Shown: positions 1-10,846, counted from the first letter of the stretch. The stretch: DNA of 41,996 nt from an uncultured Dehalococcoidia bacterium (GCA_903916765.1 CAIWXV010000014.1:1-41996); one strand, 5' to 3'. Translations and numbers: made by a program. Notes: a model not told the origin generated them from the letters alone.

Positions 1-1242
1 CATCGTTCCCAGGCCACCGGAAGAAATTAAACTATTTGGCGTATTATACAGATAGTGCTGGGCCGACCACATCTGGTGCTGTCCTACGCCGGTCACAATA
101 GTAGCTTCACCTCTTGTAGCTTGATATATCTGATGAATTACATATTGAGGTAAAACAGAGGAGCTATCTCTGATATCGGTTGACGGATGTTCCCGCCTCC
201 ATGTATCCAGTTGATGCAGCCATTCTCCATGTTGTGCCGGACTGATTGCCTTAATTAAGGGCGAAAGTACTGCCTTCACATCACCGACAATCGGCACATC
301 GACGGTCACGTTTTTCCCGATTTCCGCCGGGTCGATATCGATGTGAATTATTTTAGCATTGGGCGCAAAGGTACTTACCTCAGCAGTGGCGCGGTCATCG
401 AATCGCATACCGATGGCGATGATAACATCGGCGTTATTTACGGCCAGATTGGCATATGCCATACCGTGCATACCCAGCCAGCGGTAGCTTAAAACATGTG
501 ATTCGGGGAAACAGCCGAGTCCGAGCAGCGTTGTTACAACTGGTATCTGTCCTTTCTCAGCCAGTTCTTTCAGTTCTGCGAATGCCTTCGAGATAATCAC
601 ACCCCTGCCGGCAATGATGAGCGGTTTCTGCGCTTCATTAATCATTGCGGCAGCTTTTTGTATCTGTGCCGGATGCCCTTTTAAAGTCAACTTGTCAGTT
701 AGGTCCACCTTCCCCGGGGCATGGTATTCTGTTTCCTCGGTGAACACATCTTTGGGAACATCGACGAGCACCGGACCGGGCCTACCCGTCCGGGCGATAT
801 AAAAAGCCTCTTTGATTGTCTTTGCCAGGGATGCCGCATCACGGACCAGATAATTATGCTTGGTGATGGGTAGAGTGATGCCGGTAATATCGATTTCCTG
901 GAAAGCATCCTTACCGATAAAACGTCGTGCTACCTGCCCGGTGATGGCAACCATCGGGGATGAATCCAGGTAGGCATTGGCGATGCCGGTTACCAGATTG
1001 GTAGCGCCGGGACCCGAAGTAGCAAAGCAAACCCCCACCTTGCCTGTGGCGCGTGCATAACCTTCGGCGGCGTGAGCCGCACACTGTTCGTGCCGCACTA
1101 GGACATGGTGTAACTGGGGAAATTGAGGCAGGGTGTCGTAAAGAGGCAGAATGGCACCTCCGAGAATGCCGAAAATAGTGTCCACTCCCTCTTTTACTAG
1201 ACCATCGAGTAATATTTGTCCACCCGTCATCTTCATCGTCAT
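1..1242 (-). CDS. ilvB: Acetolactate synthase large subunit (3' end beyond window)
   Basis: Hand translation of the reverse complement: MTMKMTGGQILLDGLVKEGVDTIFGILGGAILPLYDTL...HEQCAAHAAEGYARATGKVGVCFATSGPGATNLVTGIANAYLDSSPMVAITGQV, typical ThDP-dependent AHAS; no stop before the window edge. Confidence 0.95.
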   Translation of the reverse strand, partial: MTMKMTGGQILLDGLVKEGVDTIFGILGGAILPLYDTLPQFPQLHHVLVRHEQCAAHAAEGYARATGKVGVCFATSGPGATNLVTGIANAYLDSSPMVAITGQVARRFIGKDAFQEIDITGITLPITKHNYLVRDAASLAKTIKEAFYIARTGRPGPVLVDVPKDVFTEETEYHAPGKVDLTDKLTLKGHPAQIQKAAAMINEAQKPLIIAGRGVIISKAFAELKELAEKGQIPVVTTLLGLGCFPESHVLSYRWLGMHGMAYANLAVNNADVIIAIGMRFDDRATAEVSTFAPNAKIIHIDIDPAEIGKNVTVDVPIVGDVKAVLSPLIKAISPAQHGEWLHQLDTWRREHPSTDIRDSSSVLPQYVIHQIYQATRGEATIVTGVGQHQMWSAQHYLYNTPNSLISSGGLGTM

Positions 1243-1251
1243 AATCCCCTT

Positions 1252-2919
1252 CTACTTATTAAACACTGCGCCTTTACTGGCTGAGCCGACTTTTTCAACG
1301 TAGCGTTTGAGATATCCTGTTTTAACACGCGGTTCGAACTTGCCAACTTTTGCCATTCGTGCGGCTATTTCTTTATCACTTAGTTCTACCTCGAGTTTGC
1401 ACTTGGGAATATCGATATTAATAATATCGCCGTCTTTTAATGCGGCAATCGGTCCTCTCATTGCAGCTTCAGGCGAGATGTGCCCGATGGAAGCACCGCG
1501 CGAACCGCCGGAGAATCGCCCGTCGGTAATGAGTGCCACCGTATCCGTCAAGCCCATGCCACCTAATAGGGAAGTGGGGGTGAGCATTTCTCTCATTCCC
1601 GGTCCGCCCTTAGGACCTTCGTAGCGGATGACCACCACGTCACCGGGTTTGATTTTATTCTTCATAATGGCTTTGGTAACTTCTTCTTCGGAATCGAATA
1701 CCTTGGCGGGTCCCTTATGTTTCAACATTTCCGGAGACACAGCTCCCTTCTTGACCACGGCTCCCTCAGGTGCCAGATTCCCGAAAAGAACAGCTAATCC
1801 GCCGGTTTGCGAGTGTGCTCTGAATTTGGTGCGGATAACTTCGCGGTCAAGAACCTTGCTGCCCGAAATATTTTCGCCGATCGTTTTTCCGGTTACCGTC
1901 ATCAAATCCAAATGTAAAAGGTTTTTGACCTCTTTCATTATCGCCGGGATACCGCCGGCACGGTCGAGGTCTTCGATGCGATTTTCACCGGCAGGACTGA
2001 GTTTACTGATATAAGGTGTCCGTTTACTGATTTCATTTATCTTTTCCAATGGGAAGTTGATACCTGCTTCGTTAGCAATTGCCGGCAGGTGCAAAACGGA
2101 GTTGGTACTGCCGCCCAGCGCCATATCTACGACGAAGGCATTTTCCAAAGATTTCTCATTAATGATGTCTCTCGGTCTGATATTTTTAGCGAGTATCTTT
2201 ATTATTTGTTCGCCGGCTTTTCTCGCCAGTTGAATGCGTCTCGTGTCAGCTGCGGGAATGGTGCCGTTGCCGGGCAGTGCCATTCCTATTGCTTCCGTCA
2301 AACAGTTCATCGTATTGGCAGTGAACATTCCGGCGCAACTTCCGCAACCGGGACAGGCTAGTTCTTCCAATTCAGCCAGTTCTGCTTCGGTCATCTTTTT
2401 ACTGTTGACTTTACCGACGCCTTCAAATACCGAGATTAAATCGATGACTTTAGATTTGCCGTCCACGTTTATGTGCCCAGCCATCATCGGACCGCCGCTG
2501 ATGAATATTGCCGGCAGGTTCAATCTGACTGCCGCCATCAGCATTCCTGGGATGATTTTATCGCAGTTGGGAATGAAAACGAGGCCGTCGAACTGGTGAG
2601 CCTCTACCACCACTTCGGCGGAATCGGCAATCAATTCTCTGCTGGGTAGACTGTATTTCATTCCGGCATGATTCATTGCGATACCGTCGCAGATTGCAAT
2701 GGTATTCATTTCGAACGGAATGCCGCCACCCTGATAGACACCTTCTTTCACCGCCTGAGCGATAGCATCGAGGTGCATGTGTCCGGGGACAATCTCGTTA
2801 TAGCTGTTAACAATACCGATAAAAGGCTTGCTCATATCTGCCTTGCTGACGCCGACGGCATGGAGCAAAGCCCGGTGGCCGGCGCGTTCTATGCCTTTTT
2901 TGATTGCATCGCTTCTCAT
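1252..2919 (-). CDS. ilvD: Dihydroxy-acid dehydratase
   Basis: 555 aa, [23 protein letters not shown]...[52 protein letters not shown] motifs. Confidence 0.97.
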   Translation of the reverse strand: MRSDAIKKGIERAGHRALLHAVGVSKADMSKPFIGIVNSYNEIVPGHMHLDAIAQAVKEGVYQGGGIPFEMNTIAICDGIAMNHAGMKYSLPSRELIADSAEVVVEAHQFDGLVFIPNCDKIIPGMLMAAVRLNLPAIFISGGPMMAGHINVDGKSKVIDLISVFEGVGKVNSKKMTEAELAELEELACPGCGSCAGMFTANTMNCLTEAIGMALPGNGTIPAADTRRIQLARKAGEQIIKILAKNIRPRDIINEKSLENAFVVDMALGGSTNSVLHLPAIANEAGINFPLEKINEISKRTPYISKLSPAGENRIEDLDRAGGIPAIMKEVKNLLHLDLMTVTGKTIGENISGSKVLDREVIRTKFRAHSQTGGLAVLFGNLAPEGAVVKKGAVSPEMLKHKGPAKVFDSEEEVTKAIMKNKIKPGDVVVIRYEGPKGGPGMREMLTPTSLLGGMGLTDTVALITDGRFSGGSRGASIGHISPEAAMRGPIAALKDGDIINIDIPKCKLEVELSDKEIAARMAKVGKFEPRVKTGYLKRYVEKVGSASKGAVFNK

Positions 2920-2945
2920 TTTAGTCCCCCTTGAAATCGGTAATT

Positions 2946-2973
2946 AAAAAAAAAGCCGTCCCTGTGGGACGGC
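2946..2973 (-). terminator. Intrinsic terminator in the ilvD leader (attenuator)
   Basis: Minus strand GCCGTCCC-ACA-GGGACGGC followed by T9; between leader peptide and ilvD. Confidence 0.9.
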
Positions 2974-2998
2974 CCCAAATGCGCGGAGACGAGCCCAC

Positions 2999-3052
2999 TC
3001 ACTGGCTTAAATATGTAACAATAAGTACGAGAGAAAACGTCAAACTATTCAT
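2999..3052 (-). CDS. Branched-chain leader peptide MNSLTFSLVLIVTYLSQ
   Basis: 18-codon ORF just downstream of promoter and upstream of terminator; Leu/Val/Ile-rich (LVLIV). Confidence 0.75.
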   Translation of the reverse strand: MNSLTFSLVLIVTYLSQ

Positions 3053-3062
3053 AATAAAGCTA

Positions 3063-3091
3063 AGATAACATAATCTAAGAGTAGTTGTCAA
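3063..3091 (-). promoter_or_regulatory. sigma70-type promoter of ilv leader/ilvD-ilvB
   Basis: TTGACA - 17 nt - TTATCT on minus strand. Confidence 0.75.
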
Positions 3092-3106
3092 ATCTTGTTC
3101 CATTCC

Positions 3107-3211
3107 TACTGTCATACTGAGCGAAGCGAATGTATCTGAGGGGTAGGGCGAGGTGAGTACCGCCCCTCTCTGAGATTCATTCAGTCGCTACACTCCTTCA
3201 GAATGACAGTA
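3107..3211. repeat. Fold-back intergenic repeat (REP/MITE-like)
   Basis: Ends TACTGTCAT / ATGACAGTA form a perfect 9-bp inverted repeat (extends imperfectly); interior GAGGGG/CCCCTC pairing; contains 'gagcgaagcgaa'. Confidence 0.6.
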
Positions 3212-3227
3212 CAGGGGCAATGATGTT

Positions 3228-3662
3228 TTACTTCTCCATCGCGTTTATCATATAGACTCTCTGCTGGTGCCTGCCGCCTTCGAATCTGGTAGTAAGGAAT
3301 GCCTTTACCATCTCATTTAGTTGCGACTGGTCGTTTTTCGCACCCAGACAGAGAATATTGGCATCGTTGTGCTGTCGTGAACGAGTTGCTGTGAATTCAT
3401 TGAATACCGTTGCCGCTCTGATGCCTTTGACCTTATTCGCTGCAATACACATTCCGATACCGGTGCTGCAGATGAGAATCCCCCGTTCGAATTTACCTGA
3501 TGTAACTGCTTCCCCGACCTTTTCAGCGATTTCGGGATAATCGGCTCTCTCTTCGGTATAGACCCCAAAATCTTTATATTCCTGTCCTGCTTCTTCAAGC
3601 AGTTTCGTTACCCTTTGTTTTAAGACAAATCCTCTGTGGTCGCTACCGATGGCAATGTGCAT
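3228..3662 (-). CDS. rpiB: Ribose-5-phosphate isomerase B
   Basis: MHIAIGSDHRGFVLKQRVTKLLEEAGQEYKDFGVYTEERADYPEIAEKVGEAV...GILICSTGIGMCIAANKVKGIRAA; ORF-track start is too far upstream. Confidence 0.93.
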   Translation of the reverse strand: MHIAIGSDHRGFVLKQRVTKLLEEAGQEYKDFGVYTEERADYPEIAEKVGEAVTSGKFERGILICSTGIGMCIAANKVKGIRAATVFNEFTATRSRQHNDANILCLGAKNDQSQLNEMVKAFLTTRFEGGRHQQRVYMINAMEK

Positions 3663-3663
3663 A

Positions 3664-4320
3664 TTATCCCTCCACTGTCGATGCGATGTCGGGTAAGATT
3701 TTTCTGAGTTTTTCCACTGTGATAGCGCCTTGACGCCGGACAATCGGTTTTTCTCCCGAAAGGTCGACGATTGTGGATTCAATGCCTCCGGGGCATCTTC
3801 CTCCGTCGATTAGCATATCGATTTTGTCACCGATTTGTTTTTTTACTTCACCGGCGGTAAGCGGACTGGGATGACCGCTCAGGTTGGCGCTGGTGCCGAC
3901 AATCGGTTTACCCAACCCTTCGATTAGAGCCAGAGCCACGGGGTTGTTGGGAATGCGGAAAGCGACTGTTTTGCCGCCGGCGGTAATAATATCAGGCACG
4001 ATGTCCGATTTGGGCAGGATGATTGTCAGAGCACCGGGTAGAAATTCGGAGATAAGCCGTCGTGCCGATGGTGGGATAGAAATAACTATCTGCTCAATCT
4101 GTGCATAATCGGCGACTAAAAGCGGAAGAGCCATTCCCTTGGGGCGTCCTTTAACTTGAAAGATGCGCTCGATGGCAGGGATATTTGCCATACTGGCACC
4201 CAGTCCGTAGATGGTATCGGTAGGGTAAGCGATAACGCCACCTTCCCGCAGGATGGAGACAGCTTTTTTAATCTGTTTTTCTTTGTTTATCTCCACGAAT
4301 CTAGTATAGCACAGAGGCAT
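3664..4320 (-). CDS. tsaC: L-threonylcarbamoyladenylate synthase (Sua5/YciO/YrdC/YwlC family)
   Basis: GGVIAYPTDTIYGLGASMANIPAIERIFQVKGRPKGMALPLLV...IVGTSANLSGHPS; exact start uncertain. Confidence 0.9.
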   Translation of the reverse strand: MPLCYTRFVEINKEKQIKKAVSILREGGVIAYPTDTIYGLGASMANIPAIERIFQVKGRPKGMALPLLVADYAQIEQIVISIPPSARRLISEFLPGALTIILPKSDIVPDIITAGGKTVAFRIPNNPVALALIEGLGKPIVGTSANLSGHPSPLTAGEVKKQIGDKIDMLIDGGRCPGGIESTIVDLSGEKPIVRRQGAITVEKLRKILPDIASTVEG

Positions 4321-4442
4321 TTCTCAGACGAAAAGTACTGCGTAAATTTTGCCTAGTGCCACTTTGTAAAAATTTAGGTTATAATATGGTTACATTTTTC
4401 TTGAAATGTCATTGATGAGCTGGAGCGGAGGACTTTAAGTTT

Positions 4443-6128
4443 ATGAGTAAAGAGCAGGAGCAACCGAAACAAAACCCCACCGGAAGAGTCGCTACGAGTG
4501 GTGATATTGAAGTCACCACGTATCTGGAGATTGCCAAAGAGAAGGGAGGTGTTCAACCATCACCTTCACAACAGCCTATTCCTGACGTAGAACGTGAAGT
4601 TATCGTTGTTCTGGATTTTGGTTCACAGTACAGTCTGCTCATCGCTCGCCGCATCCGTGAATGCAATGTTTACAGCGAATTGTTACCTTTCGATACTCCC
4701 TGGGAGAAAATTGCTAATCTGAAACCGAAGGGAATCATCATGTCCGGTGGTCCCTCCAGCGTCTATGAGGCAGGAGCGCCGTTAGCTCCGTCATACATAT
4801 ATGAAAGCCGTTTGCCGGTATTGGGTATCTGTTATGGTATGCAGGCAATGACTCACCAGTTGGGTGGCAAAGTTATCTCTGCCACCAAGCGGGAATACGG
4901 TCATGCGGTTCTGCATGTTAGCGACCGTGATTCATCGCTCTTTGCCGGATTGGATTCTGACCTGACGGTGTGGATGAGCCATGGCGATAGTATCGAGCAA
5001 ATGCCGCCAGGATTCAGAGCGTTAGCACATACCGAGAATACCCCATGTGCCGCAATCGGCAATGACAAAGGAATGTATGGCATCCAGTTCCATCCTGAGG
5101 TAATTCATACTCCACAGGGCAAGGCGATCTTGAAAAATTTCGCTTACAATATCTGCGGTTGTAAAGGTAACTGGACAATCGGCAATTTCATCGCTGAGAA
5201 CATTGCTGCAATTCAAGCTCAGGTGGGGAAAGGCAAGGTCATCAGCGCGCTCTCGGGCGGTGTCGATTCGGCAGTGGTTGCGAGCCTGATTCACAGAGCA
5301 ATTGGCAATCAACTTACCTGTATCTTTGTCAATAATGGACTCCTGAGACGTGAGGAAGTGGAAAGGACTTTCAATACTTTCCGTCTCAATATGGGGATGA
5401 ACATCATCTTCGTCGATGCCGCAGAGCGATTTTTGAATCGATTGAAGGGAATTACCGACCCGGAGCAGAAGCGCAAGACTATCGGCGAGGAATTTATCAA
5501 TATTTTTGAAGAAGAAGCCACTAAACTGGGCAAAGTAGATTTTCTGGCTCAGGGCACACTTTACCCTGATGTTATCGAGAGCGCATCATCAGGCAGTACT
5601 GCCTCTGCAAAAATTAAGACTCACCATAATGTCGGTGGGTTGCCTGCCAAGATGAGATTGAAGCTGATTGAACCTCTGCGCTATCTCTTCAAGGATGAAG
5701 TGCGGAAAGTGGGGTTGGAGCTTGGTTTGCCGGAAGAAATGGTCTGGCGTCAGCCTTTCCCGGGACCGGGTTTATCCATCCGTGTCATCGGTGAGGTGAC
5801 CAAAGAGAAGCTGGAGATTTTGCGCTCCGCCGACTTCGTTTTGATGAATGAAATCAAGAAGGCGAAGCTGTATCGTCAGTTGTGGCAGAGTTTTGCTGTA
5901 CTTACCGAAGTCAGGTCGGTAGGGGTAATGGGCGACCATCGTACCTACGGTTATCTGGTGGGTATTCGTGCTGTTACCAGTGAGGACGCAATGACCGCAG
6001 ACTGGGCGCGTCTGCCTTATGACGTGCTGGCACGTATCTCAAATCGTATCGTCAATGAAGTCCCTGAAGTGAACAGGGTGGTTTATGATATTACCTCCAA
6101 ACCGCCTTCAACAATTGAGTGGGAGTAA
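4443..6128 (+). CDS. guaA: GMP synthase (glutamine-hydrolysing)
   Basis: GATase motifs ([31 protein letters not shown]), [13 protein letters not shown]-terminal KPPSTIEWE; ~50-aa N-terminal extension. Confidence 0.97.
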   Translation: MSKEQEQPKQNPTGRVATSGDIEVTTYLEIAKEKGGVQPSPSQQPIPDVEREVIVVLDFGSQYSLLIARRIRECNVYSELLPFDTPWEKIANLKPKGIIMSGGPSSVYEAGAPLAPSYIYESRLPVLGICYGMQAMTHQLGGKVISATKREYGHAVLHVSDRDSSLFAGLDSDLTVWMSHGDSIEQMPPGFRALAHTENTPCAAIGNDKGMYGIQFHPEVIHTPQGKAILKNFAYNICGCKGNWTIGNFIAENIAAIQAQVGKGKVISALSGGVDSAVVASLIHRAIGNQLTCIFVNNGLLRREEVERTFNTFRLNMGMNIIFVDAAERFLNRLKGITDPEQKRKTIGEEFINIFEEEATKLGKVDFLAQGTLYPDVIESASSGSTASAKIKTHHNVGGLPAKMRLKLIEPLRYLFKDEVRKVGLELGLPEEMVWRQPFPGPGLSIRVIGEVTKEKLEILRSADFVLMNEIKKAKLYRQLWQSFAVLTEVRSVGVMGDHRTYGYLVGIRAVTSEDAMTADWARLPYDVLARISNRIVNEVPEVNRVVYDITSKPPSTIEWE

Positions 6129-6178
6129 ATCAGAATATCCTTCGTCTGAAGGACTCGTAACGACAAAAAAAGAGGTGC

Positions 6179-7447
6179 GTGGTGAAAATTCTAGTTGTCG
6201 GTAACGGTGCTAGAGAACACACTATCGTCTGGAAACTATCACAAAGCACTAAGGTTAAAGAACTCTATACTGCCCCCGGTAATGCCGGCACGGCGCGTAT
6301 TTCCCAGAATCTCGATATTGATGCCACAGATATCAAATCGCTGGCAAAAACGGCACAGCAAAAGAAAATCGACCTTGTCGTCGTCGGACCGGAAATGCCG
6401 CTATCTAAGGGCATCGTCGACCATCTCGAAAGTCTGGGTATCCCTACTTTCGGGGCAAGCAGACTGGCCGCGGAAATCGAGTCCAGTAAGGTTTTCTCTA
6501 AAGCATTGATGCAGCAATATAATATCCCCTGTGCTAAAAGTATCAATTTCTCCGATTATGCTCAGGCAAAAGAATATGTGCAACAACAGAAACCGCCGGT
6601 TGTTATCAAAGCCGATGGATTGGCAGCGGGTAAAGGTGTCGTTGTTGCCGGTACTATTGACGAAGCTCTGGCGGCTCTTGCCGATTTTATGCAGTCGAAG
6701 AAGCTCGGCGCGGCAGCGAATCAAGTGCTGGTGGAAGAATACCTTTCAGGCAGGGAGATGAGTTATTTTGCTTTTAGCGATGGGATCAATGTTGTGCCGA
6801 TGGTCTCAGCCTGCGATTACAAACGTGTTAATGACGGCGACCGTGGTCCGAATACTGGTGGTATGGGCAGTTATAGCCCGCCTGTTTTTAGCAGTGCCGC
6901 GCTTCAGAAGAAGGCAATGGAAACGATTATGGTACCGACGATTAAAGCGATGGCTCAGGAAGGCAGACCGTACCGTGGTGTGCTTTACGGCGGTTTGATG
7001 GTGAATAAAGAAAGTGTCAAAGTGCTGGAGTTCAATGCCCGTTTCGGAGACCCTGAAACACAGGTTATTCTACCGCGACTAAAAACTGATTTAGTAGAAA
7101 TTATTCTGGCAATTATCAAGGGAAAGCTTAGCCAGATGAAAATCGAATCTACCGACGATGTTTGTGTTGGTGTGGTGATGGCGTCAGGCGGCTACCCCGG
7201 AAGTTACAAGACGGGTATTCCTATCGACGGTTTGCATGATGTCGATAAAGATATTATGGTTTTCCACGCCGGCACGAAAATCGGTGCCACTCCCTGGGAA
7301 GTGCTGACTAACGGCGGGCGTGTTTTGACAGTGGTGGCAATGGGTAAAACAATCGCTCAGGCACGAGAAAAAGTCTATGAGAATATTTCACGAATCAAGT
7401 TTGAGGGAGCACATTACCGGAAAGATATTGCACTATTCAAATCCTAA
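6179..7447 (+). CDS. purD: Phosphoribosylamine-glycine ligase
   Basis: ILVVGNGAREHTIVWKLSQS...ADGLAAGKGVVVAGT...GDRGPNTGGMGSYSP; ORF start codon GTG/TTG-type at 6179. Confidence 0.96.
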   Translation: MVKILVVGNGAREHTIVWKLSQSTKVKELYTAPGNAGTARISQNLDIDATDIKSLAKTAQQKKIDLVVVGPEMPLSKGIVDHLESLGIPTFGASRLAAEIESSKVFSKALMQQYNIPCAKSINFSDYAQAKEYVQQQKPPVVIKADGLAAGKGVVVAGTIDEALAALADFMQSKKLGAAANQVLVEEYLSGREMSYFAFSDGINVVPMVSACDYKRVNDGDRGPNTGGMGSYSPPVFSSAALQKKAMETIMVPTIKAMAQEGRPYRGVLYGGLMVNKESVKVLEFNARFGDPETQVILPRLKTDLVEIILAIIKGKLSQMKIESTDDVCVGVVMASGGYPGSYKTGIPIDGLHDVDKDIMVFHAGTKIGATPWEVLTNGGRVLTVVAMGKTIAQAREKVYENISRIKFEGAHYRKDIALFKS

Positions 7448-7485
7448 ATTCCAATATCGAAATACTAAATAGAGGTGTAAGGACA

Positions 7486-7950
7486 ATGGCACTAGTCGGT
7501 GTGGTAATAGGGTCTAAATCGGATATGGAAGCAATGCAACCTTGCCTTGATATTCTTAAAGAACTAGGAATTGAGCACGAGGTTAATGTCATTTCGGCAC
7601 ACCGCACTCCTGAAAAAGCCCGGCATTACGGGCAAACGGCACGGGAACGGGGCATCGAAGTTGTCATTGCTGCCGCTGGTGGTGCTGCTCATCTGCCAGG
7701 AGTGCTGGCAAGTTGGACTACTATCCCGATTATTGGTGTGCCGCTACCCAGCGGTGAATTAAAAGGTGTTGATGCTCTCTATTCTATCGTGCAAATGCCT
7801 GCCGGTATCCCTGTTGCCTGTGTTGCGGTGGGTACGGCGGGAGCTAAAAATGCTGCCTATCTTGCCGCCGAGATTCTCGGCTTAAAATATGATAATATCA
7901 AAAGGGCATACGAAGAATACCGGAAGAAATTGCAAGGAGACGGCAAATGA
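7486..7950 (+). CDS. purE: N5-carboxyaminoimidazole ribonucleotide mutase
   Basis: VGVVIGSKSDMEAMQPCLDILKELGIEHEVNVISAHRTPEKA...AAAGGAAHLPGVLASWTTIPIIGVP. Confidence 0.96.
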   Translation: MALVGVVIGSKSDMEAMQPCLDILKELGIEHEVNVISAHRTPEKARHYGQTARERGIEVVIAAAGGAAHLPGVLASWTTIPIIGVPLPSGELKGVDALYSIVQMPAGIPVACVAVGTAGAKNAAYLAAEILGLKYDNIKRAYEEYRKKLQGDGK

Positions 7951-9257
7951 TAGAGAGGTATTGCCGACCGGCGATGAAAGAAGTTTGGTCGGATGAAAAC
8001 AAATTTAATAAATGGCTCGAAGTCGAGATTGCCGCTTGTGAAGCTTGGGCTCAATTAGGGGTTATTCCTAGACAGGCTATTTCTAAAATCAAGATGGCGC
8101 GCATCAATTTCAAAAAGATGGATGAGCTTTTCAAAGAGACTCACCATGATGTTACGGCTTTTCTAGGTGCTATTGCCGATAGTGTTGGGGAGGAATCGCG
8201 CTATATCCATCTCGGTATGACTTCCTCCGATGTGATGGATACGGCTCTCAGCTTACAGCTTATCGAGGCTTCGGACATACTCGCTGATGATATTAAAGAA
8301 TTGATTTCCGTCCTCGGGAGTATGGCAATCAAGTATAAGCATACCCCGATGACCGGTCGGACTCATGGTGTTCACGCCGAACCGATTACTTTCGGTTTGA
8401 AGCTGGCATTATGGTTTGCCGAGATGAATCGTAACCGTCAGCGTCTCCAGGAAGCCAGAAGAATGATTGGGGTTGGTAAGGTTTCAGGGGCAGTGGGTAC
8501 TTATGCCACACTATCGCCGCAGGTGGAAGAAAAAGCCTGCGCTAAATTAGGGCTTGCCCCGGCGCCGATATCGAATCAAGTACTCCAGCGTGACCGCCAT
8601 GCCCAATTCGTCACTACGTTGGCAATTATTGCCAGTTCGCTGGAAAAATTTGCTACGGAGATAAGGGCTTTACAGAAAACCGAGGTGAGGGAAGTCGAAG
8701 AGCCTTTCAGCCCCGGTCAGACGGGTAGCTCGGCGATGCCCCACAAGCGCAATCCTGAGCTTTGTGAAAGAGTATGCGGTATTGCAAGATTGGTTAGAGG
8801 CTATTCCGTGACTTCGATGGAAAATATTACTCTGTGGCATGAGCGTGATATCAGCCATTCTTCTACGGAACGGGTTATTTTGCCCGATGCCTGTCTGGTG
8901 CTCGACTACTCTCTGACGGTCTTTACTTCCGTAATGAAGGGCTTGCAGGTTTATCCTAAGCAGATGAAAAAGAATATGGATATTACCCGGGGCCTGCTTT
9001 TCTCCCAGAGAGTTTTACTGGCTTTAATCGATAAAGGTCTCAGCCGTCAGAATGCCTATAAATTAGTACAGCGCAACGCTATGAAAACATGGCAGGGGAG
9101 TAAGAGATTTATCAATCTGCTGAAAGCTGATGCCGAAGTAATGGCAGTTTTGTCTCCCACGGAGCTTGAGTCATTGTTTGAAATCCAGTATTATCTGCGC
9201 TATGTGGATGAGGTTTTTGAGCGGTTGGGCTTAACCGGAAAACAGTGGGCAGAGTAG
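7947..9257 (+). CDS. purB: Adenylosuccinate lyase
   Basis: MIERYCRPAMKEVWSDENKFNKWLEVE...GRTHGVHAEPITFGLK...GSSAMPHKRNPE; overlaps purE stop. Confidence 0.97.
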   Translation: MIERYCRPAMKEVWSDENKFNKWLEVEIAACEAWAQLGVIPRQAISKIKMARINFKKMDELFKETHHDVTAFLGAIADSVGEESRYIHLGMTSSDVMDTALSLQLIEASDILADDIKELISVLGSMAIKYKHTPMTGRTHGVHAEPITFGLKLALWFAEMNRNRQRLQEARRMIGVGKVSGAVGTYATLSPQVEEKACAKLGLAPAPISNQVLQRDRHAQFVTTLAIIASSLEKFATEIRALQKTEVREVEEPFSPGQTGSSAMPHKRNPELCERVCGIARLVRGYSVTSMENITLWHERDISHSSTERVILPDACLVLDYSLTVFTSVMKGLQVYPKQMKKNMDITRGLLFSQRVLLALIDKGLSRQNAYKLVQRNAMKTWQGSKRFINLLKADAEVMAVLSPTELESLFEIQYYLRYVDEVFERLGLTGKQWAE

Positions 9258-9305
9258 CCGGAATTAGTTTAGTGGAGCCGCGATTTATTACCTTAAATTT
9301 TTGCG

Positions 9306-10076
9306 ATGAATATTAGAAAGTATAACCAGATTGTCTGGGATAACGAAGTAAAAAAGGGAAATAAGTGGACAGTTCCGGTCAGTCCGGAAGTGGTCAAACA
9401 GGCGCGTGAAGGTAATTGGCAGATTGTTCTGACTCCAACTATTCCAGTGCTTAAAGATTGGTTCCCCCTGCTAAATGCTTTGGATGTGCTTTGCCTCGCT
9501 TCAGGAGGCGGACAACAGGGACCGATTCTGGCAGCCGCGGGTGCTAATGTAACCGTTCTCGATAATTCTCCTATGCAATTGGAGGGTGACCGTTACGTCA
9601 CTGAAAGAGATTCTCTCATTATCCGAATCGTAGAGGGTGATATGAGAGACCTCAGCCAGTTTGCAGATGCTAGTTTTGGCTTGATAGTTCATCCTATTTC
9701 TGATAATTTTGTGCCGGATGTGCGTGTCATCTGGAAAGAAGCTTTTCGGGTTTTACGTAAAGGTGGCGTGTTATTATCAGGATTTATGAATTCGGCAATT
9801 TACCTTTTCGATTGGGAACTGGCAGAGAGCACTGGCAAATTGCATGTAAAATATAAGATTCCTTACGCGGATGTGACAGATTTGGATGAGCCTGAAAAAC
9901 AAAGAAGACTGGCAAAAGGCGAACCGATGGAATTCAGCCACACATTGGATGACCTGATTGGCGGGCAGATAGATGCCGGGTTTGTAATTACCGGTTTTTA
10001 TGAAGATAGACAGGGACCGGAAACTAAAGACCCGGTGTGCCATACATGGCAACATCCATTGCCACCCGCGCAGTGA
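9306..10076 (+). CDS. Class I SAM-dependent methyltransferase
   Basis: [33 protein letters not shown]...[14 protein letters not shown] motif order. Confidence 0.8.
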   Translation: MNIRKYNQIVWDNEVKKGNKWTVPVSPEVVKQAREGNWQIVLTPTIPVLKDWFPLLNALDVLCLASGGGQQGPILAAAGANVTVLDNSPMQLEGDRYVTERDSLIIRIVEGDMRDLSQFADASFGLIVHPISDNFVPDVRVIWKEAFRVLRKGGVLLSGFMNSAIYLFDWELAESTGKLHVKYKIPYADVTDLDEPEKQRRLAKGEPMEFSHTLDDLIGGQIDAGFVITGFYEDRQGPETKDPVCHTWQHPLPPAQ

Positions 10077-10093
10077 AGATGTAAAAACTTATT

Positions 10094-10813
10094 TTGGATT
10101 TTTCAAATATGTTCACGATGCAAGTCATTCCTCAGGTTAATCAAATCACTGACAGATATACCAATTTTTTCCTGATTGTTGAAGATCATTTGACATTGAT
10201 TGATACTGGCTTGCGTGGTAGTATACGTGGTTTGGTTCATTTTATCCGTTCCCTGGGGCGTTCACCGGAAGAAATTAATCTCATCATTCTTACCCATAAT
10301 CATATGGATCACTTCGGGGGATTAGCTGAACTAAGAAAATTGACCAGAGCAGAGGTAGCGGCTCCGAAAAATGATTTTGTCATCGATGATAGTCCCGTAC
10401 CATATCCTGCCGGTAATTGTATCAGGAAGTTATTACAAGTGTCGGCGCTGTCTCACTTGCGCCGTAGATTCGTTCTGGAATCTAAAGATGTCGATATTCT
10501 GCTTGAGGGCGGCGAGATATTTCCTATATTAGGTGGGTTGCAGGTTATACCGACACCAGGTCATACGGCAGGAAGTATCAGCCTGTACGCTTCGCGTAAA
10601 AAACTGCTCATCGTCGGCGACGCTCTGAAGAAAAAACAGGGTATGCTTCGTTTACCACTCATAACTTTGACCTCTGATATTCAGCAGGCAGTGTCCTCAA
10701 TTCGGCGCATGTCGGAGTTGGATGTCGATATCATTCTTTTTGGCCACGGCAGGCCGGTTACCGAGAATGCAAGAGCAGGGCTGTTGAGGTTATCGGAAAG
10801 GGTAAAAGTTTGA
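10094..10813 (+). CDS. MBL-fold metallo-hydrolase
   Basis: LIILTHNHMDHFGG, TPGHTAGSISLY, LLIVGDAL motifs; start uncertain (TTG 10094 or ATG 10109). Confidence 0.88.
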   Translation: MDFSNMFTMQVIPQVNQITDRYTNFFLIVEDHLTLIDTGLRGSIRGLVHFIRSLGRSPEEINLIILTHNHMDHFGGLAELRKLTRAEVAAPKNDFVIDDSPVPYPAGNCIRKLLQVSALSHLRRRFVLESKDVDILLEGGEIFPILGGLQVIPTPGHTAGSISLYASRKKLLIVGDALKKKQGMLRLPLITLTSDIQQAVSSIRRMSELDVDIILFGHGRPVTENARAGLLRLSERVKV

Positions 10814-10846
10814 CACCATTCTCGTTGTTTGGCTAATATTAACATA

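Noticed and set aside
614-908. ORFs 614-802 (+) and 699-908 (-)
   Set aside because: Both lie out of frame within the continuous minus-strand ilvB reading frame
1307-2934. Plus-strand ORFs opposite ilvD (1307-1624, 1628-2014, 2089-2361, 2234-2599, 2668-2934)
   Set aside because: Antisense shadows of a clearly coding ilvD; low-complexity translations with no family character
2946-3091. T-box riboswitch interpretation of the ilvD and leuS leaders
   Set aside because: No GGUGGNACC T-box core or specifier stem seen; the amino-acid-biased leader ORFs explain the architecture better. An Rfam T-box scan would settle it
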